Of a DNA stretch of 37,249 bases, positions 1 to 7,649 are shown in pieces. Position numbers and translations under genes: made by a program. The DNA lies in the IMG/VR virus record IMGVR_UViG_3300023109_002024, positions 1-37,249 of that record; one strand, written 5' to 3'. The notes beneath the pieces are model-generated. The model saw nothing but the letters and a program-made list of their open reading frames with translations. It did no database searches and was not told the DNA's origin. The DNA is from a virus. The number at the start of each line of letters is the position of its first letter. The first letter of the stretch is position 1.

Positions 1-890
1 ACTGCATCAAACCATTTCATAGTTTTTAATGCACCTTTATCGATTTCTTCAGCAGGAATAATAGGACTTAATCCTAAATCTGCCATTTTTGTATTAACTC
101 TATGACGAATAAAGTTTTTTAATTCGTTTTTAGTTAAGTTTTCAAGATCACCCATTTCAAATATCTTATCGATAAAATTAAACTCTAACTGTAATGCAGT
201 TGCTGCTGCTTCATTTATATCAGCTATAAGTTCTGGAGTCTTAAATTCAGGATGTTCTTGCATAAGAGTTCTAAATAACCAACATCCTGCTTCTGAGTGA
301 AGACTTTCGTCTCTTACAGACCATTCTACTATCTGTCCTACTCCTTTAAGTTTATTTCTCATCTTAAATGATAATAAAACTGCAAAAGAACTAAATAAGT
401 TTACACCTTCTGTAAATGCTGAAAATATAGCTAGTGATTTAGCTCTATCATGCCAGTTAGGTTCACCATTATGACCATCTCTAACGTCCATTAGGTTTTC
501 TATCTTAGCCATAGTAGCTTCATCTTCCATAAACTCTGCAAAGTTGTCTAAACCTAACTGCTCATTTAATAATGAATAAGCTTCAGCATGAATAGTTTCA
601 GAAGAACCTAAAGTAGTACCCATCATAATAACTTCTGGCTTCCTAAACCATTTAGTTACCAATGTAGACCAGTAATCATTAACTACTGTTTCGGTTTGAG
701 CAAATCCTTTTAAGATTCCTCCTACTACATTTTTTTCATGATCCTTCATATTAGACTTCCAGTCAGTTACATCTTGAGCCATAGGAACTTCTGTGTGTAG
801 CCAATGTGCTTGTTGTTGTTTTAACCAGTAATCGTATGCTTTTGGGTACTCAAAGGGTTTATACACAACCCGTTCTTTTAATAAACTCAT
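1..890 (-). CDS. nrdB: Ribonucleotide reductase class Ia small (R2) subunit, 3' end outside the window
   Basis: This is the radical-generating small subunit that, with NrdA, reduces ribonucleoside diphosphates to deoxyribonucleotides for phage DNA synthesis. About 296 residues are visible from the ATG at 890; the C-terminus runs off the left edge. The di-iron set is recognisable: E67 in QTET, E98 and H101 in the SETIH motif, E161 in TEGVN, and E195 and H198 in DESLH. Tyr105 sits seven residues after E98, as the radical tyrosine does in E. coli R2, so a normal tyrosyl radical enzyme is expected. It is the last gene in the transcription direction here and is separated from the helicase gene by a hairpin terminator. 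The nrdA partner is not in the window. The leader is A/T-rich with no Shine-Dalgarno sequence. Confidence 0.93.
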   Translation of the reverse strand, partial: MSLLKERVVYKPFEYPKAYDYWLKQQQAHWLHTEVPMAQDVTDWKSNMKDHEKNVVGGILKGFAQTETVVNDYWSTLVTKWFRKPEVIMMGTTLGSSETIHAEAYSLLNEQLGLDNFAEFMEDEATMAKIENLMDVRDGHNGEPNWHDRAKSLAIFSAFTEGVNLFSSFAVLLSFKMRNKLKGVGQIVEWSVRDESLHSEAGCWLFRTLMQEHPEFKTPELIADINEAAATALQLEFNFIDKIFEMGDLENLTKNELKNFIRHRVNTKMADLGLSPIIPAEEIDKGALKTMKWFDA

Positions 891-921
891 ATATACTTAT
901 ATATTGTTAAATGTTACAGAC

Positions 922-953
922 AAAAATGCCCGTCAGACTAAGTCTTTCGGGGC
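922..953 (-). terminator. Rho-independent terminator after the helicase gene
   Basis: On the coding strand a GCCC(C)G arm pairs with CGGGC. An inner AGAC/GTCT stem with a TTA loop lies between them, and the hairpin is followed by ATTTTTGT. It lies in the gap between the helicase stop and the nrdB start, so nrdB probably has its own promoter or depends on read-through. Confidence 0.6.
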
Positions 954-974
954 GTGATAATAAATATGCGCTCA

Positions 975-2321
975 TTAAGATTTTGCGAAAATTTGTGCCA
1001 TTTTATCTGAAGATAAATTAAATACTGGTTTGTTTTCGTCTTCTAATAAATCTGCTGGATTAGCTTTTTCTAAAAATTCAATGTGACCGTTATTAGTGTC
1101 CATTTTTACATTGTAGGTCATACCATCTTGTCCGTATCTGTTTTTCATAACATGTACTCTACCTGTACCTAAAACTTTATCTTCTTTCTGTCGAGAAAGA
1201 GAAAAACACATGTCAGCAACCATCATTTTATCGTAACTCCCTGCTGCTTTATCTCCTTCAATTACATTATCTCTAGCACCCATCCTATTAACCTGAGAAG
1301 GTGTTAAAATAGGTATCTTCATCTCTTTTGCTAACCCTTTAGTAGCAATAAATACGTCATCTATTTCATCTTTACGTTCAAATGTCTTACCACGAGAAGG
1401 AGCTCTCAAGTAATCGACATAATCTATAATAACTAAATCAGGTTTATGGTCCATATCTATACATTTTTGGATATGGGACTTGACAGTATTAACTGTAGCA
1501 TTTTTAGGAGCATACTCTTTTACGATTAACTTACCTTTTAGGTTATCTACATGAGTTTGAACTTCTTTACGTTTTCCATTAATCTCATCAATACCGTACC
1601 CTGTAAAATAACAGTCAAATCTTTTACCGACGTAATCTTCTCCAAGTTCCAAAGTGTAATAATTGACTTTATACCCCAATTTAACAGCATGAGCAGCAAT
1701 AGCAACCATAGTCCACGACTTACCGCCACCAGGGTTACCAAACACAATAGCCAAGTCCCCAGGTCCAAATCCACCTTGTATACCATCATTGAGAATAGGC
1801 CAAGGAGAAGGAATAGTAGGACGGTAGTCCACTCTATAACGAGTTTCAATGTCTTTATTATATTCATGTCCAATATTTTTATCCATACCAGCTTTCATAG
1901 CTTTCTCAATCATGTTTCTGATTCCGTCAAAGTCATGATCTTTAAGAAGGTCAGCAGAACTAAGTATAGCGTTCTTCATTTCTTGATTCTTACAAAAAGT
2001 TTGAAACTCCTCTTGTACGTAGTCTAGGTCGTCTTGAGAAGCTTCGTAAGAATTTCTTAACTCTTCTTTAAGAGCTACTTGAAGCACATCATTCTCTAAC
2101 TTTTGAAGTTCTACTTTAAGAACGTCCATAGTAATGTTAGTATGGTATTTATCAAAATACTCACATATTTGCTTAATAATCCACTTATGTGAATCAGCAT
2201 CAAAGTAATGATCATGTAAAACATCTCTTACGTTTAGTAAAAAACTTTTATCTGTAAGTAGTGATCCTAAAACCTTTAACTGAAACCCCTTTCCGTACTG
2301 CTGTAAACTCTTTAATGTCAT
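975..2321 (-). CDS. Replicative DNA helicase, DnaB/T4 gp41 family
   Basis: This is a hexameric 5'-3' helicase that unwinds DNA at the phage fork, normally together with a primase. It has 448 residues. The N-terminal ~150 residues form the helical DnaB N domain. The RecA-like motor follows: Walker A GNPGGGKS at 195-202, Walker B DLVIID at 295-300, and a DnaB-type H4 motif PSQVNR at 341-346. The length matches gp41. It lies downstream of the two nucleotidyltransferase genes and is followed by a hairpin terminator. The ATG start lies behind an A-rich leader without a Shine-Dalgarno sequence. The family assignment is firm. The orthology to gp41 rather than to bacterial DnaB is inferred from the gp32, UvsX and NrdB neighbours. 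Confidence 0.93.
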   Translation of the reverse strand: MTLKSLQQYGKGFQLKVLGSLLTDKSFLLNVRDVLHDHYFDADSHKWIIKQICEYFDKYHTNITMDVLKVELQKLENDVLQVALKEELRNSYEASQDDLDYVQEEFQTFCKNQEMKNAILSSADLLKDHDFDGIRNMIEKAMKAGMDKNIGHEYNKDIETRYRVDYRPTIPSPWPILNDGIQGGFGPGDLAIVFGNPGGGKSWTMVAIAAHAVKLGYKVNYYTLELGEDYVGKRFDCYFTGYGIDEINGKRKEVQTHVDNLKGKLIVKEYAPKNATVNTVKSHIQKCIDMDHKPDLVIIDYVDYLRAPSRGKTFERKDEIDDVFIATKGLAKEMKIPILTPSQVNRMGARDNVIEGDKAAGSYDKMMVADMCFSLSRQKEDKVLGTGRVHVMKNRYGQDGMTYNVKMDTNNGHIEFLEKANPADLLEDENKPVFNLSSDKMAQIFAKS

Positions 2322-2353
2322 TTATAACCTTTTATTATATCTTAATATATGAT

Positions 2354-2770
2354 TTATTTTTTTAATAGCCAAGAAGAAGACTGTATTTTATCTCCTAATC
2401 CGTCTATAAGTTTTATTCCTAATTCTTTACATGTTTTTGTTTCAGGTATTGATTCGTTAGTTTGGTCACCACCGTTGCCAAATGATAAAGAATAATCGTA
2501 AGAGAAAAAATTACTAATAGTGCTTAGAGTTTTACATTGAGTAGAATCTCTATCTATAGAAATGAAAGCTTTATCAACTACTTTGAGTGCTCTTATAATT
2601 TCTAACCGTTCATTTTCATCCATAAATGCTTTACTCCCTTTTAACTCTCGTTGAAAGTCACTATTTACTATAACCCATAGTTCCGTTCCTTTCCTTCTTG
2701 CATTTTCAAAAAGCTCTAGATGACCTTTGTGAAGTGGGTTGAAGTACCCACTAACTATTACTGCGTTCAT
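2354..2770 (-). CDS. Cytidylyltransferase-like nucleotidyltransferase (HxGH)
   Basis: This 138-residue single-domain protein belongs to the HIGH-type nucleotidyltransferase superfamily that includes glycerol-3-phosphate cytidylyltransferase (TagD) and the heptose-1-phosphate adenylyltransferase domain of RfaE/HldE. Such enzymes transfer a nucleotide to a phosphorylated alcohol or sugar. The signature lies at the N-terminus: GYFNPLHKGH, with the catalytic pair H14 and H17. A conserved VIVNSD strand and a DENERLEII helix follow. The TagD-like C-terminal ISTT motif is not obvious, so the nucleotide and acceptor cannot be named. Its start overlaps the end of the related upstream gene by 20 bases, and the two are probably translated together. 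A role in making an activated precursor for the phage glycan genes is inferred from the gene content only. Confidence 0.75.
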   Translation of the reverse strand: MNAVIVSGYFNPLHKGHLELFENARRKGTELWVIVNSDFQRELKGSKAFMDENERLEIIRALKVVDKAFISIDRDSTQCKTLSTISNFFSYDYSLSFGNGGDQTNESIPETKTCKELGIKLIDGLGDKIQSSSWLLKK

Positions 2771-3164
2771 AACTTTCTGCTATTAATTTTTTAAACTTTG
2801 TTGTACTCCAACCGTGGTCTCTGTTAAGAAAATGAATAGGTATTTTTAAATTATCACCTGTAAAAGGTTTTTCTTTATAATCGTCACCTAAAAATCTTAA
2901 ATCGAATTCACCAATTTTAAGTAAATCATATAGTTGCTCTTCGTAAGTATACCTTATAACGTCGTCAACATATTTTATACTTTCTAATAATTCCTTTCTT
3001 TCGTCTGGTGAAAGTATAGGTTTAAGTTTGTGGGGTCTTTCTATTGACGGGTCTGTATGAAGTAGTACTGTTAGTGAAACACAATGTTGATTCATTTCCT
3101 TGAACATCTTCACATACCCTGGGTGTATTACATCAAAATTTCCTGCTATAACTCCTTTAATCAT
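2751..3164 (-). CDS. TagD/RfaE2-like nucleotidyltransferase with HxGY in place of HxGH
   Basis: This 137-residue protein has the same fold as its downstream neighbour but is closer to TagD in plan. It has GNFDVIHPGY at the N-terminus, a SPDERKELL helix, FLGDDY near residue 92, and a C-terminal GWSTTKFKK segment (S120, T121, T122) matching the ISTT motif that binds the nucleotide phosphates in TagD. The second histidine of the catalytic HxGH motif is Tyr17. That would weaken a classical mechanism, so the protein may be a changed enzyme or a partner subunit for the neighbouring intact copy. Its first bases overlap the membrane protein gene by 8 bases. Family is likely; activity and substrate are unknown. 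Confidence 0.72.
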   Translation of the reverse strand: MIKGVIAGNFDVIHPGYVKMFKEMNQHCVSLTVLLHTDPSIERPHKLKPILSPDERKELLESIKYVDDVIRYTYEEQLYDLLKIGEFDLRFLGDDYKEKPFTGDNLKIPIHFLNRDHGWSTTKFKKLIAESYERSNS

Positions 3165-3513
3165 ATTTCCAAAATACTTGTAATAAAACTATAACAACTG
3201 CAAGTATCAAAATCGTACCAGTCTTAATGTTAACACCTTCTCTCATAAATGCATATGTTAGAATAGTAAAACTAAAAATACCTGTTGCAAAACCTGTTAA
3301 TCTTGAAGGCCACAACTGTCCATCAAATGCTTGAACTACATAAGTAGTGCCATAAATGTACGCCATACCTACAGGAATGCCGAAAAGGCCAGCTATAATG
3401 ATAGGGTGATCTTTAACCCATTGGTTTAAAAACTGACCGTTTGTCTGAAACCAAGATAAGGATTGTGCTATAAAAAATAAACCAGCTCCTATAAGAAAAT
3501 CTTTTAAGTTCAT
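3157..3513 (-). CDS. Small multi-pass membrane protein of unknown function
   Basis: The 118 residues contain about four hydrophobic stretches: roughly residues 5-20, 38-60, 72-92 and 97-114. Short polar links lie between them, including a QWVKDHP loop and an FDGQLWPSR segment. The C-terminus ends in WKYD. The plan resembles small inner-membrane proteins seen in other marine phage genomes, from memory, but I cannot assign a function. It does not look like a typical holin, because it has four segments and no lysozyme neighbour. The start overlaps the 5' nuclease stop by four bases (ATGA), and its end overlaps the next gene by 8 bases, so it is translated inside the replication operon. Confidence 0.75.
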   Translation of the reverse strand: MNLKDFLIGAGLFFIAQSLSWFQTNGQFLNQWVKDHPIIIAGLFGIPVGMAYIYGTTYVVQAFDGQLWPSRLTGFATGIFSFTILTYAFMREGVNIKTGTILILAVVIVLLQVFWKYD

Positions 3514-4538
3514 GATACTGTAGTTAATCCTCTAAAGTTTTCCAACCAACTTTCGGTGTTTTTAGTTATACCTTCTATCTTATCTTGATCTAAGTGGTGT
3601 AAAAAAGCTCCTGACTGTAAATCAGGTATGGTGCTGTTCAGTACGTCCATTACGTACTTCTTTTCTTTTTCGTCTAGAGTAGATACATGTAGGTCCATTA
3701 TCTCAAAATTACGTACTACATCATCCCAACTGTGCAATATTTTAGCAAAGATTTTTTTTGCTTTTTTATCTTCAAGTTTAGATTCACATAAGTCCCAAAC
3801 GTCTTGTAGTGAGGAATTTTCATCGTGTGTAAATTTACTCCATTCTGATAGTATAGTTTTAATGCCTAACCCTTTTACACCTTTAAGGTTGTCTGAACTA
3901 TCACCTGTTAGAGCTTTTACTATATTGTAGTTTTGGGGTAGAACACCTATTTCATCTTTTACATTGTCTATTGTGAAAGTTTTCTTTTTTATAGGTGCAT
4001 ATACTTCAACTGTGTCATCAACTAATTGTAAAAAATCTTTATCAGAGGATACTATTGTACATTTTTTTACGCTTGATACAGAAGCTCTTTTAGCTATATA
4101 CGCTATAACATCGTCTGCTTCTAATTTTTCAATCATTAACTGATGTATTGGTAAACATTCAACATACTCCTGTACTCTGAATAGCTGGTTGATTAGTGCC
4201 TCTGTTTCTTCTGCTTTAGTGTCGTAAAGTCCCCAATGTGTTATTCGTGAAGTAGCACGTTGTGCTTTATAGTTAGGGTCTATATTTTGCCTATTTCCAG
4301 AACCACCTTTGCCGTCCCAAACTATCACAACCCTTGTTGGATCAAATATTCTAGTTACATACCCTAAAGAGCGAAGAAAACCCACCAGACCTCCAATATG
4401 GGTGCCAGTGGGATTCATCGCTTTGAGCAGTGAGAAACTACGAATTAACATATTCATAGCGTCTACGACCAAGATATGATCGTTCAAAGCTCGGGGTGGG
4501 GTTTCTTTTAAATTACTTAGTATGTCGTCGTACGCCAT
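3510..4538 (-). CDS. rnh: 5'-3' exonuclease / RNase H of the FEN (T4 Rnh) family
   Basis: This 342-residue structure-specific 5' nuclease is expected to remove RNA primers and flaps from lagging-strand fragments. The acidic metal-binding residues of the family are present: D26 in VVDAMN, D75 in VWDGKG, the E140/D142/D143 cluster in LEADD, D166 and D168 in SSDKDF, and D213 and D216 in TGDSSDN. A helix-hairpin-helix like GVKGLGIKT segment follows (about 220-229). It starts one base inside the stop of the 2OG oxygenase gene (TAATG). The nearby polymerase-like protein lacks a 5' nuclease domain, so this separate enzyme would supply that activity. The family is certain; the name rnh is given by analogy with T4. 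Confidence 0.9.
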   Translation of the reverse strand: MAYDDILSNLKETPPRALNDHILVVDAMNMLIRSFSLLKAMNPTGTHIGGLVGFLRSLGYVTRIFDPTRVVIVWDGKGGSGNRQNIDPNYKAQRATSRITHWGLYDTKAEETEALINQLFRVQEYVECLPIHQLMIEKLEADDVIAYIAKRASVSSVKKCTIVSSDKDFLQLVDDTVEVYAPIKKKTFTIDNVKDEIGVLPQNYNIVKALTGDSSDNLKGVKGLGIKTILSEWSKFTHDENSSLQDVWDLCESKLEDKKAKKIFAKILHSWDDVVRNFEIMDLHVSTLDEKEKKYVMDVLNSTIPDLQSGAFLHHLDQDKIEGITKNTESWLENFRGLTTVS

Positions 4539-5041
4539 TATATTTTATCTTTTTTACCTTCATTGTCTGTCCAACCAATAATACTGTACCTAACACCGGA
4601 TGTAACTTTATTTACTTTATGTTCTATGCTAGAATCAAAAATTATTCCTTCACCTGTATTTAGTTTAAATGGGTGTTCTATTTCATTTTGCCTTAATACT
4701 AATTCACCGCCTGTGTAGTCTTGAGGTTTGATACCAATACAAATAGTGTGTTTTCTCCACCGGTTGGTATCGTAGTGGTAAATAAAATGATCCCCTACAT
4801 CGTATTTCAATAGGTTCAGTACACGTACAGTTAAAGATGTAATATCTTGTATACTTTCTTGCACTTGTTTGAAAACCTCAGGGTGATGCTCAAGATTATA
4901 TTGTTTACTGCTTCTCAATGACTTGTCTACACTAGTGATACCTGTAGAACGGTCTATATTTTTACTATGCCTCCAATGATGTTCTGATAGTAGTATATCA
5001 TCTATAGTAGATGTATCTACCATTTGGAGCTTAGTATACAT
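4538..5041 (-). CDS. 2-oxoglutarate/Fe(II)-dependent oxygenase (prolyl 4-hydroxylase-like)
   Basis: The 167 residues match the double-stranded beta-helix core of the P4H-like oxygenases. Iron ligands H89 and D91 lie in YHYDT, and the distal H141 in EHKV. R151 in VRYS is placed to bind 2-oxoglutarate, and the protein ends in the typical IIGW strand. A TGGEL turn lies between the HxD and the distal histidine. These enzymes hydroxylate protein side chains, nucleobases or small molecules; many T4-like marine phages carry one, without a known target. It is translationally coupled on both sides by one-base TAATG overlaps, between uvsX and the 5' nuclease. That placement hints at a job in DNA metabolism or base modification, but this is inference. 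Confidence 0.85.
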   Translation of the reverse strand: MYTKLQMVDTSTIDDILLSEHHWRHSKNIDRSTGITSVDKSLRSSKQYNLEHHPEVFKQVQESIQDITSLTVRVLNLLKYDVGDHFIYHYDTNRWRKHTICIGIKPQDYTGGELVLRQNEIEHPFKLNTGEGIIFDSSIEHKVNKVTSGVRYSIIGWTDNEGKKDKI

Positions 5042-6111
5042 TAATCTAACAAATTAGGAGATATTGGTGTTTCTTCTAAATCTCCTTCTTCGATCAAATC
5101 AAAATCTAACGTACCGACTAACTTTAACCAGTGGTCTTTATGAGCATCTTTATATTTATCGATCTCTCTTTTGTCGTCTGGTATAAAACCGTGGGCAGTC
5201 ATAACTACTCTACCTCTTGATTGAACTCCACCAATATGGTTCTTTTCAATCTGAACGTTAGTTCTTTTAGCAAACTCTACTTGCATACCGTTCTTGATAG
5301 CCTTGATCTTTGAAGTACCAGGATTAGTAATATTACCGAAAGTAACAACTAAAGTAGAGTCATACCACATAGACATTCCACCTTTGTTCTGTAGCTTAGG
5401 TTGACCCATTGGTGATTCAGGTTTCTGAGTCCATACTTTATTAATAGCAACTAATGTATTAGTATAGGGTGAATTCTCTTTTCTAGATAATAAAATCTTC
5501 TGATTAAGATTATTACCAAATTGAGTAGACATAGCTCCTGCATTCCATTCATTATTGTTCTTGTTAGAACGTACTGAAAGATCACAAGGTACTGATCCTA
5601 TACTGTCCCAAAAGAAACACATATCATAAGGTAAGTTACCTTTAGCTTGTTCGTCCATAAGATCAGCAATATAAACTGCTACATCTTCAATAGTGTTAAG
5701 TTGACCTCTATCTGCATATAAGAAATGTCCTTCGTAATCGGTTACGTTACCGTTCTCGTCTTTCACTTCTTCAAATTGTAGGCCCATTTCTTTAGCATGG
5801 TCCCATGACCATTTCATCTCAGTAATAATAAAAACCGGGAGAATGCCCATGTTTTGAGCATTCACCGCAGCTTCAAGTAGGGCAGTTGTTTTACCCGTAT
5901 CACTATGTCCACGCAATAGAGTGATGTGTCCGGTAGGAATACCGGGTAGAGAGGTAATGTCTTGAAAGGCTTGAGATAGTGGTATCCATCCTTGTTCTTT
6001 AAACTTTACTGAAGCATTAGAGAAACCTTTCTTCTTTTTGAAATTTGATAAGTTGAATGACTTACGTACTGCAGCAGTTGCTTTAGCTTGTACTTCTTTT
6101 TTCTTCGTCAT
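5041..6111 (-). CDS. uvsX: UvsX-type RecA-like recombinase
   Basis: This is an ATP-dependent strand-exchange protein that forms filaments on single-stranded DNA and drives recombination-dependent replication in T4-like phages. It has 356 residues. A basic N-terminal tail rich in lysine precedes the core. Walker A is GHSDTGKT at 68-75, and Walker B ends in FFWDS with D169. A TGGEL-free, UvsX-like central region contains the glycine-rich QNKGGMSMWYD segment that may correspond to a DNA-binding loop. The C-terminus is acidic (EEGDLEE). The gene follows gp32 and the small glycosyltransferase-like gene and overlaps the oxygenase gene by one base. The ATG start has an AAAAACAG-type leader and no Shine-Dalgarno sequence. 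Confidence 0.9.
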   Translation of the reverse strand: MTKKKEVQAKATAAVRKSFNLSNFKKKKGFSNASVKFKEQGWIPLSQAFQDITSLPGIPTGHITLLRGHSDTGKTTALLEAAVNAQNMGILPVFIITEMKWSWDHAKEMGLQFEEVKDENGNVTDYEGHFLYADRGQLNTIEDVAVYIADLMDEQAKGNLPYDMCFFWDSIGSVPCDLSVRSNKNNNEWNAGAMSTQFGNNLNQKILLSRKENSPYTNTLVAINKVWTQKPESPMGQPKLQNKGGMSMWYDSTLVVTFGNITNPGTSKIKAIKNGMQVEFAKRTNVQIEKNHIGGVQSRGRVVMTAHGFIPDDKREIDKYKDAHKDHWLKLVGTLDFDLIEEGDLEETPISPNLLD

Positions 6112-6831
6112 TTATATAACTGTTTTTGGTTTTAATTTTTTATATTTTTGAGGACCTCCTAAATGTACATAACTGTTTTTTTTATTAGAACCTCTTATAT
6201 CAATATATGAATATTTTCCTTCATATAAAACTATTCCTAACAAATACTGTCCCAATAAAATTGAAAAACTAGGAAACTGTATTTTAAGTTTACTTAAGAG
6301 GTCTTCTTTAAATAAATTATAAAGGTCAATGTATTCTCGAAGTAAATTAGTATTGTTAATTTTAAAAAATGCTATATTAGGAACAAAAGGAATATTTTTT
6401 ACTAACTTTATTTTATCATATAACTTAGTACCTTTTATTTTTTCTATATCATTTAAATACCAATCATGAGAAGGAGAATCTTTACGGTCAAAAATTAAAT
6501 CGACACTTGTATCAAATTTAAGTTTTTCAAATACCATTACATCAGGGTCAATTAATATCTCATTTGACGTAAGATTTTGTAAAACCTTTATTTTGAAATC
6601 ATCTAAAAACTTAAAGTTATCTGTATTTACTATTTCTATATTATCAGATAATTCTTCTAGATCGTCGTAAGTCTGTAGATCAGTAAAAAACTTACACTGA
6701 TAAAGGCCTTTTAAATGTTCAACTGATTTCGATAGTACCTCTAAATTAACTTCGTACTGCTCTTCATTAACCGCTAAAGTTTTAGAAAAGCAGTATACGA
6801 AACTAATATTACTCGTTGAATAGGTCGTCAA
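6112..6831 (-). CDS. Glycosyltransferase-like protein (GT-A type) between gp32 and uvsX
   Basis: This 239-residue protein is of uncertain function. The N-terminus reads like a GT-A nucleotide-sugar domain: ISFVYCFSK, then a KFFTDLQTYDD strand, then ILIDPDVMVF near residues 92-101, in the place of a DxD metal site. A region of similar plan, with a DNDF motif, occurs in the protein at 33434-34285, so the two may be remote relatives. The C-terminus is basic and ends in KKLKPKT. There is no ATG near the 5' end. The start given is a TTG at 6831 inside the end of the gp32 gene (23-base overlap); initiation just after the gp32 stop at an AUU is also possible. The location inside the replication block is odd for a sugar enzyme. 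Confidence 0.6.
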   Translation of the reverse strand: MTTYSTSNISFVYCFSKTLAVNEEQYEVNLEVLSKSVEHLKGLYQCKFFTDLQTYDDLEELSDNIEIVNTDNFKFLDDFKIKVLQNLTSNEILIDPDVMVFEKLKFDTSVDLIFDRKDSPSHDWYLNDIEKIKGTKLYDKIKLVKNIPFVPNIAFFKINNTNLLREYIDLYNLFKEDLLSKLKIQFPSFSILLGQYLLGIVLYEGKYSYIDIRGSNKKNSYVHLGGPQKYKKLKPKTVI

Positions 6832-7594
6832 ACTTACTTACGGTATCTTTGTTACCTTCTGTAGCAGTTTCTAAAGTAAAGTCAGTTTTGACTGGAGTTG
6901 CTGGAGTTTCAGCTCCTGCTGCTGGTGTATTCTCCTCTGATCCAGGATTGAGATAACCTTGTAATTGTTTTTTGATAAAGTCATAATCGTACTGAGTAAA
7001 TACTTCTGTAGGATTAGGTTGTTTCTTTAACCAACTATCAACAAGATCGTTATTATCTGATAACGGTGTTTGTTTAGGTTTGATACGGACAGATGTTTCT
7101 GGGTAAGGATTACCTTGAACCTGTTCTACAACCATATCCCATCCATTGATTACGTCTGTAAAGTCTCCAACATCTTCATCTTCAGCTAAAGCAAGTAATG
7201 CCTTATAGATAGTAATACCGAATCCCCATAAACGAACTCCTTTATCTTCTTCCCCTCTTACAACAATTGGGGCAAAGATACGAGTTTTAGGATTAATTTT
7301 ACCAGATAGAGACCAATTGTCCTTATCATTTGTTTTTCTAAGTTCTTTTACGAACTCTTCAATAGGGTCCTGCTTACCAAAGTTTGATAAAGCAATCATT
7401 GGGTATTTACCAATACCGTAGTGAAACTTTAATTCCTTAAAAGGAAATGCAGGATCAAAAGCAGAAGGAACAATACGTATAGTTTGTTTACCTACCTGCG
7501 GTTTCCAAAAAATTTCTGAGTAATCTGTTTTCTCTTTTTGCTGGCCGTTATTATTTAACGTATCCAGCTTTGCCTTAATAGCATTTAAATCCAT
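6809..7594 (-). CDS. 32: Single-stranded DNA-binding protein, T4 gp32-like
   Basis: This 261-residue protein coats single-stranded DNA at the fork and coordinates UvsX and the polymerase. The layout fits gp32: a short basic N-terminal arm, an OB-like core from about 25 to 190 containing FPFKELKFHYG, GKYPMIA and the RLWGFG strand, a proline/alanine linker near 215-235 and an acidic tip ending in FDDLFNE. The core has no cysteine at all, so the zinc site of T4 gp32 (His plus three Cys) is missing. The 5' leader is AT-rich and contains a small hairpin about 37 bases before the ATG. The identification rests on core pattern, tail and context rather than a single motif. Confidence 0.85.
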   Translation of the reverse strand: MDLNAIKAKLDTLNNNGQQKEKTDYSEIFWKPQVGKQTIRIVPSAFDPAFPFKELKFHYGIGKYPMIALSNFGKQDPIEEFVKELRKTNDKDNWSLSGKINPKTRIFAPIVVRGEEDKGVRLWGFGITIYKALLALAEDEDVGDFTDVINGWDMVVEQVQGNPYPETSVRIKPKQTPLSDNNDLVDSWLKKQPNPTEVFTQYDYDFIKKQLQGYLNPGSEENTPAAGAETPATPVKTDFTLETATEGNKDTVSKFDDLFNE

Positions 7595-7630
7595 ATATAA
7601 CTAATTTTAATATAACTTATTATTAATATA

Positions 7631-7649
7631 AGAACTATTTTTTAGTTCT
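7631..7649 (-). promoter_or_regulatory. Hairpin in the gp32 leader, overlapping the upstream stop codon
   Basis: AGAACTA pairs with TAGTTCT around an all-A loop on the coding strand. It is followed by about 36 bases of nearly pure A/T before the gp32 ATG. There is no clear U-run, so it is a weak terminator. A structured element followed by an unstructured A/U leader is also the plan of the T4 gene 32 translational operator; that comparison is inference. Confidence 0.35.

Noticed and set aside
1551-2027. Plus-strand frame of 158 codons over the helicase gene
   Set aside because: It lies opposite a clear Walker A/B helicase, has no leader signals and its translation has no recognisable pattern; it is a shadow of the minus-strand gene.
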